Positions 52,582-62,976 of a stretch of 64,000 nucleotides of DNA are shown here, one piece after another; position 1 is the stretch's first letter; each line of letters opens with the position of its first letter. The position numbers and the translations under genes are program-made. This DNA comes from Bifidobacterium ramosum. GTDB lineage: Bacteria; Actinomycetota; Actinomycetes; Actinomycetales; Bifidobacteriaceae. The stretch lies in the NCBI RefSeq assembly GCF_009299505.1, contig NZ_WBSM01000002.1, forward strand, positions 1 to 64,000, given 5' to 3'. The notes under the pieces are model-generated. The model was given only the letters and a program-made list of their open reading frames with translations, had not been told where the DNA came from and made no database searches.

Positions 52582-53664
52582 TCACGCCCTTGTGACTGCC
52601 AGATAGGGGAAAAAGAGCATATTGATGCGGGGAATGCGATACAGCACCCACGTCAATACGAGATCGATGACAATCCGCGCGCCGAACACCGGTAACCACA
52701 GCATATGGTCATCGACGATCACTGTCGATAGACGGTTCAGCAACCATATCCACGGTGCCGTGTCATCCTCCAGCAAATGCACGCATAGGAGGGCGAGACT
52801 GTTCTTTCCGATCGCGGCAAGTGCGACAGCCAGCCTATCCGCCCGGCGATCAATGAGCATGGATATGCCGAGGACACAACAGGTTCCTGCGACCGCGCCG
52901 AATACCGACAATGCGGAACGCCATCCGCCGCCATACTGATTCATGGCCATACTGAATCCAAAGAATTGCCATATCGCAACGAGCCATATGACTGCGGCGA
53001 CGATCCACGGCCATGCTTTGCTGCAAAGCCAATCAACGGCGTGATAGCGTCGGCACAATGTGCCGAAATACACGAATGCGGACGCCGTCATGCCTGATTG
53101 CACGCTCCATGGAAGCCATACGAAGCGAGATGAAAAGTACCCCACGACGAATACCACGATGATGAGCACAGGCGCGAACGAAGTCCGAGCCACCGTATGC
53201 ACGATGAGATGAGCCCAGAACAGCCCGAGCAGAAACCACAGTGCGCCGATGCGGAATGGCACCGGCCAGAGATAATTGGGAGCGGCATCTCCGGCACCGT
53301 AGAAGGCGGCCCGCAGCCATCCGAGGAATGTCCAGGCAGCTCCGTGGCGCAGCACCAACGCAAGCATCGAATTGACGACGACGATGCAGCCGGCGGTGAT
53401 CGCATAGGTGGCCAGTAGCTCCCGGCTTTCCCTTCCCCAACGGAATGGACGTTCCGGGTGCATGAAATACCCAGAAACCATGAAGAACAGAGGCATGTGG
53501 AAGGTGAAGCAGAGATGGTAGAGCGTTTGCGCAACGACGTGTTGCGGAGCGTAGACGTTCGTGATGAGGATGCTGTGCCCGAGGATGACACAGACGATGG
53601 CCATGCCTTTAGCTATATCGAAGTACCTGATGCGAGCGGCCGTCACGCTATCTTCTCTTTCCAT
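52582..53664 (-). CDS. Acyltransferase 3 family membrane protein
   Basis: 360 aa from the ATG at 53664; the frame is open to 53829, but that extension overlaps the divergent gene and the family N-terminus begins right after this start (RIRYFDIAKGMAIVCVILGH, with the catalytic His of the family). About ten TM helices. Members O-acetylate extracellular polysaccharides or peptidoglycan. It is divergent from the polysaccharide operon with 130 bp between starts, so acylation of that polymer is likely but not shown. Confidence 0.85.
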   Translation of the reverse strand: MEREDSVTAARIRYFDIAKGMAIVCVILGHSILITNVYAPQHVVAQTLYHLCFTFHMPLFFMVSGYFMHPERPFRWGRESRELLATYAITAGCIVVVNSMLALVLRHGAAWTFLGWLRAAFYGAGDAAPNYLWPVPFRIGALWFLLGLFWAHLIVHTVARTSFAPVLIIVVFVVGYFSSRFVWLPWSVQSGMTASAFVYFGTLCRRYHAVDWLCSKAWPWIVAAVIWLVAIWQFFGFSMAMNQYGGGWRSALSVFGAVAGTCCVLGISMLIDRRADRLAVALAAIGKNSLALLCVHLLEDDTAPWIWLLNRLSTVIVDDHMLWLPVFGARIVIDLVLTWVLYRIPRINMLFFPYLAVTRA

Positions 53665-53794
53665 CGTGCTCGTTCCCAGTGCGGCCGTGAGGCCAACGGA
53701 TATCATATCATCCGCAAAGCCATCCGGATGGAGAGCGGGGGCGGATCGGGCGTCGCCTTCTGGGACGCGGATCCATGCACTACACTGGAAAACC

Positions 53795-54796
53795 ATGATT
53801 GAGGATGAACAGATTGGGTCGAAGGTCAACTGGGTTGAGGTCCGCCGGGAACCGCCTGAACTGTGTATTGTCGTACCGTGCTATAACGAGGAGCAGGTTC
53901 TCCGCCAGACCGCCGCCGTTCTCAGTGGGAAAGTCCGGTCCTTGGTCGACACCGGAGAGATCAAGCCATCCAGCGCCGTGTTGCTGGTCGATGACGGTTC
54001 TGCGGACGGTACCTGGTCGATCATCGAGCAGCTGCATGATGAAGACACCGGTCTGTTCCATGGGGTGAAGTTTTCGCATAATCAGGGACATCAGAACGCC
54101 GTGTATGCGGGATTGATGGCGGCATATGACCGGGGCTGCGATGCCGCTGTCTCCCTGGATGCAGATCTGCAGGATGATCCTGACGCGATCGATGAGATGG
54201 TTCGTGACTATCGTGACGGCAATGAGATCGTGTTCGGCGTGCGCAACAACCGAGATACGGATTCCATGTTCAAACGGTCGACCGCGGAGGCGTTCTATAC
54301 GTTGATGTCATGGATGGGTGCGGATATCATTCCGGACCATGCCGATTACCGACTGATGAGTCGGACTGCGATCGAGGCGCTTTCGCGGTATACGGAGACG
54401 AATCTCTTCCTTCGCGGCATCGTGCCGTCGCTGGGCTTCTCCACGTCCGAAGTGTTCTATAAGCGTGGCACGAGAGCTGCTGGAGAATCCAAGTATCCGG
54501 TATCCAAGATGCTGTCGTTTGCCATGGAGGGGATTACGTCGTTCTCCGTCAAGCCGCTGCGCATCATCACTATGATTGGCATGTTATCCATTGTCGTGGG
54601 CATCGTGATGTTGGTGTACACTGTGGTTTCCGTATGTTCCGGCAATGCTGTGACCGGATGGGGGTCGCTGATGGTCTCCATGTGGCTGCTCGGCGGCCTG
54701 ATATTGGTGTCGTTGGGCGTTGTCGGCGAGTACATCGGGCGGATCTATCTCGAAACAAAACGTCGTCCTCGGTACATCATCGAACGCATGGTGTAA
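53795..54796 (+). CDS. Family 2 glycosyltransferase, polyprenyl-phosphate type
   Basis: 333 aa from the ATG at 53795. GT2 fold with CIVVPCYNEEQVLRQ, LLVDDGSADGTW and the metal-binding SLDADLQDDPDAIDEM; HADYRLMSRTAIEAL and NLFLRGIVPSLGF follow. Two TM helices near the C-terminus (about 252-275 and 287-313) identify the GtrB/DPM-like group that loads a sugar onto undecaprenyl phosphate on the inner face. First gene of a + strand operon; 100 bp precede the next gene. Confidence 0.9.
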   Translation: MIEDEQIGSKVNWVEVRREPPELCIVVPCYNEEQVLRQTAAVLSGKVRSLVDTGEIKPSSAVLLVDDGSADGTWSIIEQLHDEDTGLFHGVKFSHNQGHQNAVYAGLMAAYDRGCDAAVSLDADLQDDPDAIDEMVRDYRDGNEIVFGVRNNRDTDSMFKRSTAEAFYTLMSWMGADIIPDHADYRLMSRTAIEALSRYTETNLFLRGIVPSLGFSTSEVFYKRGTRAAGESKYPVSKMLSFAMEGITSFSVKPLRIITMIGMLSIVVGIVMLVYTVVSVCSGNAVTGWGSLMVSMWLLGGLILVSLGVVGEYIGRIYLETKRRPRYIIERMV

Positions 54797-54896
54797 CTGG
54801 CGCACCGTGATTCCCCGTACTGGCATGCAGTCGCGGGATTGTCCCCGAATGGGCTAGCATGATTTTCTGTATTCATAACGTTGAAAGTAGGATGAT

Positions 54897-56141
54897 ATGA
54901 AGATTGCGGTTGCTGGCACAGGTTATGTCGGCCTGTCCATCGCCATGTTGCTGTCGCAGCACAACGAGGTGCATGCGTTGGATATCGTGCCCGCGAAGGT
55001 GGAGATGCTGAACGCCGGCAGGAGCCCGATCGTGGACAAGGAGATCACGGCGTTTCTTGACGGGAACAAGGACGGCAGCCGCCCGCTGGACTTCCACGCG
55101 ACCCTGGATCCGGCCCAAGCCTACGGCGGCGCCGACTATGCGGTGGTCGCGACCCCGACGAACTACGATTCGGAGAAGAACTACTTCGACACCTCGAGCG
55201 TGGAGGCGGCGATCGAGGCGATCCGCGAGGTGAATCCGACCGCGTGGATCGTGATCAAGTCCACGATTCCGGTGGGCTACACGATGCAGGTGCGTGAACG
55301 GTTCAACGATCACCGGATCCTGTTCTCCCCGGAGTTCCTGCGCGAGGGGCACGCTCTGTACGACAACCTGCACCCGTCGCGCATCGTGGCGGGCGCCCCG
55401 CAGGACGACCCGGAGGCCGTGGCGGCGGCGAGGACGTTCGTCCAGCTGCTCGCGCACGGCGCCGACCCTGCGGAACTGACCCGCACGAATGCCGATGGTA
55501 CGACCGGCATCCCCGAGATCGTGGTCGGGCCGACCGAGGCGGAGGCGATCAAGCTGTTCTCGAACACGTATTTGGCGTTGCGCGTGGCCTATTTCAACGA
55601 GCTGGACACGTATGCGGAAAGCCGTGGCCTGGACACCGGTGAGATCATCAGGGGCGTGTGCTTGGACCCGCGCATCCGCGACGACTACAATAACCCGAGC
55701 TTCGGGTACGGCGGGTACTGCCTGCCGAAGGACACGAAGCAGCTGCTGGCGAACTATCGCGACGTGCCGCAGAACCTGATCGGCGCGATCGTGGAATCGA
55801 ACCGCACGCGCAAGGATTTCATCGCCTCGGAGATCGAAGCTCGTGTCAAGGACATTGACAGGCCGGTGGTCGGCATCTACCGACTGACCATGAAGTCCGG
55901 TTCCGATAACTTCCGCCAGTCCGCGATTCAGGGCGTGATGAAGCGGCTCAAGGCCAACGGCATCACCGTGCTGGTGTATGAGCCGACGCTGGACAAGTCT
56001 GATTTCTACGGCAGTGAGGTCACTCATGATCTTGCGTCGTTCAAGGAGCGTGCGGACGTGATCGTCGCGAATCGTTGGAACGTAGAACTGAAGGACGTCG
56101 CGGACAAGGTGTTCACCCGCGACCTCTTCCGCCGAGACTAG
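54897..56141 (+). CDS. ugd: UDP-glucose 6-dehydrogenase
   Basis: Oxidises UDP-glucose to UDP-glucuronate with two NAD; 414 aa. Rossmann motif [11 protein letters not shown] (4-14), [18 protein letters not shown] and catalytic Cys275 in [14 protein letters not shown]. Codon use is more biased and GC-richer than in the neighbours on both sides. It implies glucuronate, or a sugar derived from it, in the polymer. Confidence 0.96.
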   Translation: MKIAVAGTGYVGLSIAMLLSQHNEVHALDIVPAKVEMLNAGRSPIVDKEITAFLDGNKDGSRPLDFHATLDPAQAYGGADYAVVATPTNYDSEKNYFDTSSVEAAIEAIREVNPTAWIVIKSTIPVGYTMQVRERFNDHRILFSPEFLREGHALYDNLHPSRIVAGAPQDDPEAVAAARTFVQLLAHGADPAELTRTNADGTTGIPEIVVGPTEAEAIKLFSNTYLALRVAYFNELDTYAESRGLDTGEIIRGVCLDPRIRDDYNNPSFGYGGYCLPKDTKQLLANYRDVPQNLIGAIVESNRTRKDFIASEIEARVKDIDRPVVGIYRLTMKSGSDNFRQSAIQGVMKRLKANGITVLVYEPTLDKSDFYGSEVTHDLASFKERADVIVANRWNVELKDVADKVFTRDLFRRD

Positions 56142-56154
56142 TTGCCGTCCCAGG

Positions 56155-58002
56155 ATGAAGCGGAACGGCATGGCAGGGATTGCCGGCATTACGCTGCGTC
56201 CGCCGACGCCAGTACAGACGGTGTTGTGCGCGGCGGGCGCATTGACGATTGCGGTGGCTGATCGCGCCGCCGTATACGGGCGCATCGGACCGATGAATGG
56301 TGAGCTGTGGTTACGAGCCTGCAAGCTATTCGTTCTGCTCATGATGCTGTGTCTGTTGGGAGAGATGCTCATCACCCGGCAGACAGTGCTCTCTGTAGGT
56401 GCATTGGACGGGATCGCAAGACGAGAACCGCGCGATCGGAAGATCGTGCCTGCCGGTGTCGCCGCCGTCGTTCGATGGTGGCGACATAGTCCCGCCGTCC
56501 TTCATGTCGCCACGCTCACGATACTGATGACGCTATGTTGGCTGCCGTATATGCTCTGGCTGTTCCCGGGCATGATCTGGTATGACACCGGCGACCAGAT
56601 CGCGCAGTTCTACGGTCACGCGGCAATGGGGCAGCCGGCCGGCGTCGTGTCTTCGCATCATCCGGTATTCGACACCATGGTGTTTGGATGGGCGGCCAAG
56701 GTAGGCGAATTATGGTTCGGTGGCTATCAGTCCGGATTGACGGTGCTGATACTCGCACAGGCCGTGCTGATGTGCGTCGTGCTCTCGTCCGCAGTGGTGT
56801 ATGTACGCCGTGCCGGTGCACCGACGGGCACTGCAATTGCGGTATTCCTGTTTTTTGCCCTGTTTCCGGGCCTGCCGATGTTCTTCATGTCGTTGGTCAA
56901 GGACAGCGTGCATGCGGTGGTCTTCATGCCGTGGCTGCTGATGTATATCGAGGCATGCCGCAGTAGGTTGAGCGTTCTGCGGTCGGTGCCGTTTGCGGCC
57001 GGATTCATCGTGTTCGGGGTCCTGTCATCGCTGACGACTGCCACGGGCTTCTACATCACCGCATTATCCATGTTGGGGCTGCTGCTGGTTGGCCTGTGCT
57101 CCCGGCGTGGGGGCATGGCCGGATTGCGGTGTTTTGCCGGCGGAGCCGCCGTCATAGTGATCGTTATCGTGCAGCTGCTGTTTCCCATGGCTGCGCGAAC
57201 CGTGCTGAACGTACACAAAGAGGATCCGAACCAGATCCTGGTCGTTCCCATGCAGATGACTGCACGATATGTCGTGGATCATGCGGATGATGTCACCGCC
57301 GAGGAGCGCGGCGTAATCGATGCCTTGAACAATGTGCCGGTTGAACGCATGCCGGAGGTGTACAACCCGTTCATCGCGGATAATGTGCTGCATCTGTCGC
57401 TCAAGGACCCCTCGTATATTCGCCAATACATTCAGGTGTGGTTCGCTCAGGGCGCGCGTCACCCGCAAAGCTATGTCAATGGGTTCGTCGCTTTGGAATC
57501 GGGGTGGTTCTCCTTGTGGAGAACGTCCAGCTACGACATGGCCCCCACCTCCCTGCAACGTTTGGACGAGCTGGCGCCAGGCGCCATTCCGAATCAAATA
57601 CTGATGCTTGGCGAGAACGCCATCAGCCCGTCGTTCGCCGAGGTGATGAAGTACCGGGCGAATCTCGATGGGCAACGTGTCGTGAACCGTCTGTGGCATG
57701 TGGTTTCCACCATCCCTGTGCTGCGTCTGCTGACCTATACGGCGGTCTGGTCGTTCGTGCTTCCGCTCTTCCTGTTGTTCTGTGCGTTGCGATCGCGACG
57801 TAGCGGGAACTTCGGTCCGATGCTGATGGCCGCGGCGCCGCTGATCTGGTCGTTGCTGTCGTTGCTGCCGAACGCGATATCCATTCCGCTGAAGCCGACG
57901 GCGTCGCGGTACATCCTGTGGGCGCTGTATGTTGTGCCCGTGTACGTTGCGCTGCTCCGCGCCGACTCCATCGCCGGTAGCGGACTGCGTGACGCGCGGT
58001 GA
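56155..58002 (+). CDS. Polytopic membrane protein, DUF6020-like, probable GT-C glycosyltransferase
   Basis: 615 aa with about twelve TM helices. The region MLWLFPGMIWYDTGDQIAQF followed by HHPVFDTMVFGWAAKVGELW is typical of large actinobacterial/firmicute membrane proteins annotated DUF6020, thought to transfer sugars from a polyprenyl carrier outside the cell. It begins 13 bp after ugd, so it is cotranscribed. Confidence 0.75.
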   Translation: MKRNGMAGIAGITLRPPTPVQTVLCAAGALTIAVADRAAVYGRIGPMNGELWLRACKLFVLLMMLCLLGEMLITRQTVLSVGALDGIARREPRDRKIVPAGVAAVVRWWRHSPAVLHVATLTILMTLCWLPYMLWLFPGMIWYDTGDQIAQFYGHAAMGQPAGVVSSHHPVFDTMVFGWAAKVGELWFGGYQSGLTVLILAQAVLMCVVLSSAVVYVRRAGAPTGTAIAVFLFFALFPGLPMFFMSLVKDSVHAVVFMPWLLMYIEACRSRLSVLRSVPFAAGFIVFGVLSSLTTATGFYITALSMLGLLLVGLCSRRGGMAGLRCFAGGAAVIVIVIVQLLFPMAARTVLNVHKEDPNQILVVPMQMTARYVVDHADDVTAEERGVIDALNNVPVERMPEVYNPFIADNVLHLSLKDPSYIRQYIQVWFAQGARHPQSYVNGFVALESGWFSLWRTSSYDMAPTSLQRLDELAPGAIPNQILMLGENAISPSFAEVMKYRANLDGQRVVNRLWHVVSTIPVLRLLTYTAVWSFVLPLFLLFCALRSRRSGNFGPMLMAAAPLIWSLLSLLPNAISIPLKPTASRYILWALYVVPVYVALLRADSIAGSGLRDAR

Positions 58003-58030
58003 CGTTCCGCCACATCAATGAGAGGTGCCC

Positions 58031-59473
58031 ATGCGTAAAGGTCTGATTCTGAACATCATCAGCAACCTGGTGTTCTTCGTGAGCGGATACCTCATCCACT
58101 ACTATCTCGGCGGCCATACGTCGGCCGCCGCGTACGGCGTGGTCGGCACGATCATCACCGTGCTGGACTTCGAGTACATGTTCACCAGCAACGGCGCACG
58201 CCAGTCGCTGTCGCGCAACATCTCGTCCGGCAGATACAACGTGGGCGACGTGATCGTCAAGACGCTGGCGGTGCAGGCGTGCATCGTCGCGCTGTTCTTC
58301 GTGGTCAACTTCTTCGGCGCGCCGCTGTTCGGCACGGTGTTCAACGACGCGTCGCTTGACTTCTACTTCAAGCTCGCCGCGTTCCTGCCGATCTCCAACG
58401 GCCTGTACGTGATGATGCTCGGCATCAACGACGGCCTGCAGCGTTTCCAGTACAGTGCGTTCCTGTCCACGTTCTATCCGATCGTCAAGCTGGGTGTGAT
58501 TCCGCTCATCATGTTCGTCTTTCCGCATGATCCGGTCATGGGCGTAGAGGTCGGCTATTTTTCGGCCATGGTGATCACGATCGTGCTCGGTCTGGCATTG
58601 TTGGCGCCGGTGTGGCCCAAGCTCAGGGCAACCGGCACCGAGCGCATCGCGATCGATGAGGTCGCGCACGGCGTATTGTCGTTCTCGTTCTTCTTCATCA
58701 TGGCGTCGCTGGTGCTCAGCGCCGACACGCTGGTGGTCAAATCCGTGGTCAGTCCTGCATCGATGGCCGGCTACTACACGGGTGCCATGAACTTCGGCAA
58801 GACCACGTATTACCTGCTGCAGGCGTTCGCGGTCATCATCCTGCCGGTGGTGTCCGGGCTGATCGCCAAGGGCGATACCGAGCAGGCCGGGCGTAAGGCT
58901 CAGTCGCTGGTGCTGGTCGCCTTCGGATTCATCTTCCCGATGGCCGTGGTGATCTCCGCCACGAGCCGCGACCTGCTGACCACGTTCTACAAGCCGGAGT
59001 TCACGGTCGCGGCCCCTGCGCTGTCGTGCCTGGCCTTCTCGAGCTTCTTCATGGGTATGACCGTGGTGTTCAACATGGTGCTCAATGCGGAAAAGGACAC
59101 GCATTTCTCGGACGTGCTGTCGATCGTTTCGTTGGTGCTGGTCATCCCGATCTTCGTGGTGAGCGCGCGGTTCGGCGGCATCACCGCGATCGCGGCCGCC
59201 AGCATGATCTGCACGTTCATCACGATGACGTTGTCGTACCTTGAGGTGCGGCGACGCATGATGGATGTGATGACGGCGAAGACCTGGATGGTGATCGGCG
59301 TCAATGCGGCGGTCTGGGCGGCGTTGTTCCTCGTCGGGCGCGTGGTGTCCATCCGGAACTTCTTCCTGCTTGCCTTGATTTACGCGGTGGTGTACTTCGC
59401 ATACATCGGGGCGTTGTTCGTGCTCAGAATCGTTGATATCGAACAGCTTAAGGCCATGAAGGGCGACAAATAG
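58031..59473 (+). CDS. Polysaccharide flippase (Wzx/MATE-like)
   Basis: 480 aa from the ATG at 58031 (AGAGG five bases upstream; a GTG two codons earlier is less likely). About twelve to fourteen TM helices; starts MRKGLILNIISNLVFFVSGY, with NDGLQRFQYSAFLSTFYPIV and YTGAMNFGKTTYYLLQAFAV, all typical of oligosaccharide flippases of the MOP superfamily. It should export the lipid-linked repeat unit or glycan. Confidence 0.9.
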   Translation: MRKGLILNIISNLVFFVSGYLIHYYLGGHTSAAAYGVVGTIITVLDFEYMFTSNGARQSLSRNISSGRYNVGDVIVKTLAVQACIVALFFVVNFFGAPLFGTVFNDASLDFYFKLAAFLPISNGLYVMMLGINDGLQRFQYSAFLSTFYPIVKLGVIPLIMFVFPHDPVMGVEVGYFSAMVITIVLGLALLAPVWPKLRATGTERIAIDEVAHGVLSFSFFFIMASLVLSADTLVVKSVVSPASMAGYYTGAMNFGKTTYYLLQAFAVIILPVVSGLIAKGDTEQAGRKAQSLVLVAFGFIFPMAVVISATSRDLLTTFYKPEFTVAAPALSCLAFSSFFMGMTVVFNMVLNAEKDTHFSDVLSIVSLVLVIPIFVVSARFGGITAIAAASMICTFITMTLSYLEVRRRMMDVMTAKTWMVIGVNAAVWAALFLVGRVVSIRNFFLLALIYAVVYFAYIGALFVLRIVDIEQLKAMKGDK

Positions 59474-59569
59474 GACAGGCGCGGGCGTTCCATACAGTCG
59501 GCTGTCAGGACTGCCTTTATATAATCAAAACCATCAATCATACTGACGAACGATAGAAAGAGCTCGATC

Positions 59570-60577
59570 ATGCGGCTATTCATCCAGATCCCGTGCCTCA
59601 ATGAGGAGAAGACACTCCCGATGGTCATGGAGAAGATGCCGAAGTCCATTCCGGGCATCGACGAGATCGAGGTCATGATCATCGATGACGGATGCACCGA
59701 TCGCACCGTCGAAGTGGCGAAGAGCCTCGGCATCAAGCATGTGGTCAAGCACACCGGCACGATGGGCTTGGCCCGTGCGTTCCGCGACGGTGTCGACTAC
59801 GCACTCAAGCACGGCGCCGACATCGTCGTCAACACGGACGGCGACAACCAGTATCCGTCCGACAAGATCGGCGATCTTGTGCGCCCGATCCTCGACGGCA
59901 AAGCCGACATCGTCGTGGGCGACCGCCAGACCTCCACGATCAAGGAGTTCAGCTGGTTCAAGAAGCGCATGCAGAGCTTCGGCTCGTGGGTGGTGAACAA
60001 GGCCGCCGGCACGCACATCCCGGATGCGGCGAGCGGCTTCCGCGCGTACTCCAAGAAGGCGCTGCTGCAGCTCAATATCGTCACCGAATTCAGCTACTGC
60101 ATGGAGACGATCATTCAGGCAGGCAACAAGCGCATCGCCATCACCTCCGTGCCGATCACCACGAACAAGAAGACACGCAATTCGCGCCTGTTCCACAACA
60201 TCTTCGAACACATGGGCAAATCGGCGGGCGCGATCATCCGCAGCTTCCTCATGTTCCGCGCGCATTCGGTGTTCAAGTGGTCGTCGGTCGTCTCCGCGGT
60301 GCTTGCGCTGTGTGTGTTCGTGCGGTATCTTGTGTTCTTTTTCTCCGGGGCGGGACGCGGCCATATGCAGTCCCTGCTGGTTGGCGCGATGCTGTTCACC
60401 TGGATGGTGCTTTCGCTCGCTCTGCTCATCATCTCCGAGCTGCTGCGCATCCACCGCCGTCTGATCGAGGACCAGCTCGAACGCACCAAGGAGATCGAAT
60501 ACAGTCCCGCAGCGCGCAAACTGTGGGCGGACGACGAGGAGAATGAGCTGCGCGACGGTCACGTCACACGGCACTGA
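59570..60577 (+). CDS. Family 2 glycosyltransferase, DPM/GtrB-like
   Basis: 335 aa. GT2 motifs IQIPCLNEEKTLPMVMEKMP, IIDDGCTDRTVEVA and VNTDGDNQYPSDKIGDLVRP; a C-terminal domain with two TM helices (about 242-262 and 273-295). It is the second lipid-carrier-type transferase in the operon, so at least two carrier-linked sugars are implied. AGAAAGAGC lies before the ATG. Confidence 0.9.
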   Translation: MRLFIQIPCLNEEKTLPMVMEKMPKSIPGIDEIEVMIIDDGCTDRTVEVAKSLGIKHVVKHTGTMGLARAFRDGVDYALKHGADIVVNTDGDNQYPSDKIGDLVRPILDGKADIVVGDRQTSTIKEFSWFKKRMQSFGSWVVNKAAGTHIPDAASGFRAYSKKALLQLNIVTEFSYCMETIIQAGNKRIAITSVPITTNKKTRNSRLFHNIFEHMGKSAGAIIRSFLMFRAHSVFKWSSVVSAVLALCVFVRYLVFFFSGAGRGHMQSLLVGAMLFTWMVLSLALLIISELLRIHRRLIEDQLERTKEIEYSPAARKLWADDEENELRDGHVTRH

Positions 60578-60631
60578 ATCGCTGGCGGTTTTGCGGCCGA
60601 CCATGTGGCTGCCGTATCTTTTTCGTAAACG

Positions 60632-62890
60632 ATGAAGTTGGAGCATATGACACAGCATCATGGATGTGCAACGAACGGTATGACGCGTCTGCGCAGGATC
60701 GTGCCTTTCGCCATTGCCGTGGCGGCAATCGTGATAATGGAGGTATTCGTCTTCAATCTGCCGTTTTGGCAGACCCGGAATCTGACCCCGGAGACGGCCG
60801 TCGAGGAGGAGCTGGGTAGCGGTCTGACCGTGCAGAATGACGGTACCTTGCTGGTGACCGATCCCAATGAAGCCTGGCGCGTGGTATCCAGCAGCGAGCC
60901 GATCAGGTACCTGTATGTGAATCCGTCCGACAGTGAACAGTGGATCCTACAGTATGGTGATGATATCCCGGAAGACGAACGGCAGCCGCTTTCCGTGGTG
61001 TGGCAATATTCCACCAAGAAGGCGACCGACGGTGATTGGTATGCGGCTTCGGCGCTTCAGGGATATTCTCCGGCAGCACCGTCTTCACGGTACTCCCGGG
61101 TAGACAATGGGGCGGTCAAAGTCAGGATACGTTATGTCACCTTCGTGAACGCACGCATTCCTCACACCACAATCACTGCCAATCCGAATATTCCGATGCG
61201 GTTCAGCAAACTGCGGTTGGGCATCGAGATACTGGTCGCACTGATCATCCTCGCATTCCGTCCCGGTTCGTCGCTGTACCGGAGAAAGATGGAACTGCGC
61301 AGAGTAGTCTGTTGGGCGCCGATCGCTGTGCTGACCGTCATCGAGGCGGCGTTCGCGCTCGGTCTGGTGTTCGTGACCTCGGCGCCGGAGCGCGTGAACC
61401 CCGAGTATTGGTCCGGCATCGGATCATTCTGGGCCATCGACCAGTACCAGCGTCTTGCCGACGCGCTCGTGCACGGACGCGTAAATCTTGATTATGCCGT
61501 GAATCCCGCACTCGCGGCGATGTCCAATCCGTACGATGCCGGAGGACGGTTCCAGCTGGCGTTCGCCAATCCTGATGTTCCAGTGTATTTCGACGTGGCC
61601 TTCAAGGACGGCCAGTACTACAGCTATTTCGGTGTGGTGCCGGTGCTGTTGCTGTACGTTCCCTACCTGCTGGTGACCGGCCACGCGTTGCTGACCAGTC
61701 GCGCGATTATGGTGTTCGTTGTCCTGACCACGGTGTCCAGCACTATTCTGGCGGTGCAGCTCGCACGCCTTGTCACGCGTCGGGGGAGTGCGGTTTCACT
61801 CGGCGCGGTGATGCTCGGATCCGTGTGCATGTTCCTCGGAAACGTCATTGCCATTGTCGTACCATATGGCTTGTTCTACCCAATTCCGCAGGTATGCGCC
61901 GTGATGTTCGGCATGCTGGGATTGTCCTGTTGGATCGAAGCGAAGATACGTGGCCTAAGCAAGGTGTGGATCGCGTTTGGATCGCTGTGCATGGCGTTGA
62001 CCATCGGCTGCAGGCCTCAGGTGGTGCTTGCATCCCTGCTGGCGTTGCCGCTGTTCTGGAATGACATCGTGACGTTGTGGCAGGAGGGTTGGCGGAGCCT
62101 GCGTGCGTTCGGACGCGAGGCCGCCGTATGGCTGTGCGCTGCCGTGCCGTATGCGCTCGTCATCGCCGGACAATTTGCGTATAACGCGGCCCGGTTCGGC
62201 AAAATCACCGATTTCGGATCGAACTATAACCTGACCGGCTATGACATGACGCACAATGAGGTCGGCATCAGCCGGTATATATCCTTCTTCTTCTATTATT
62301 TCTTCCAGCCGCCGAACCTGTCGGGCCGGTTCCCGTTCGTCAACGAGGTGCTGTGGCCGACCGTCACCTTCCGCTCGTATCACTACAATGTGGGCAGTTA
62401 TTTCCTGGCGATCGCGCCGTTCGCCCTGATCGTGTTCACGGTGTTCGCATGGCGCGCCGCCATGCGGCGGATCCAGGTGATGGGACTGTACGTCGCATCG
62501 GGTATTGCCGTGTTCATGATGTTCATTGTCAATTCGCGAGCGAACGGCGTTGACTTCCGATATACGATCGATTTCGGATGGCTTATCGTCGTTGCGATGC
62601 TGCTCATCGTATACGTTGCCGATGCAACTACCCGAGATGTCGGTGATGATGCGGCTGACGAACTGTCGAATGTCGGTTCCTCTGGTGGGGCATCGGGTAT
62701 CGTTGCATCGTCCTTGCGCAGGATCCTGCACACGAATGTGTTCGGTTTCCTGACGCTCGGTATCGTGCTGTCGCTGCTGATGACGGTGTTCAAGCAGTGC
62801 ATGGCCAGTGCGACGAACCTTGTCCCGACCATGAACATGGATGTGGACCGTTGGTGGGACATGGCTTCGTGGTTCATCTTCCTGCAATAG
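60632..62890 (+). CDS. Large polytopic membrane protein, probable glycan-polymer enzyme
   Basis: 752 aa. One TM at about 27-47, an extracytoplasmic beta-rich domain (about 50-185), then about eleven TM helices. YVNPEYWSGIGSFWAI-like and FDVAFKDGQYYSYFGVVPVL resemble GT-C enzymes that act outside the membrane. No named family is certain. 55 bp after the GT2 gene. The C-terminal region has a Ser/Gly-rich cytoplasmic loop (SNVGSSGGASGIVASSLRR). Confidence 0.7.
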   Translation: MKLEHMTQHHGCATNGMTRLRRIVPFAIAVAAIVIMEVFVFNLPFWQTRNLTPETAVEEELGSGLTVQNDGTLLVTDPNEAWRVVSSSEPIRYLYVNPSDSEQWILQYGDDIPEDERQPLSVVWQYSTKKATDGDWYAASALQGYSPAAPSSRYSRVDNGAVKVRIRYVTFVNARIPHTTITANPNIPMRFSKLRLGIEILVALIILAFRPGSSLYRRKMELRRVVCWAPIAVLTVIEAAFALGLVFVTSAPERVNPEYWSGIGSFWAIDQYQRLADALVHGRVNLDYAVNPALAAMSNPYDAGGRFQLAFANPDVPVYFDVAFKDGQYYSYFGVVPVLLLYVPYLLVTGHALLTSRAIMVFVVLTTVSSTILAVQLARLVTRRGSAVSLGAVMLGSVCMFLGNVIAIVVPYGLFYPIPQVCAVMFGMLGLSCWIEAKIRGLSKVWIAFGSLCMALTIGCRPQVVLASLLALPLFWNDIVTLWQEGWRSLRAFGREAAVWLCAAVPYALVIAGQFAYNAARFGKITDFGSNYNLTGYDMTHNEVGISRYISFFFYYFFQPPNLSGRFPFVNEVLWPTVTFRSYHYNVGSYFLAIAPFALIVFTVFAWRAAMRRIQVMGLYVASGIAVFMMFIVNSRANGVDFRYTIDFGWLIVVAMLLIVYVADATTRDVGDDAADELSNVGSSGGASGIVASSLRRILHTNVFGFLTLGIVLSLLMTVFKQCMASATNLVPTMNMDVDRWWDMASWFIFLQ

Positions 62891-62976
62891 ATGCCGCGCA
62901 TCGGTCTGCTGAAGATCGATGCGGGCTACTATGATGTTTTCTCGGTCATACTGCACGCTCGTCTGTAAGGTAACGC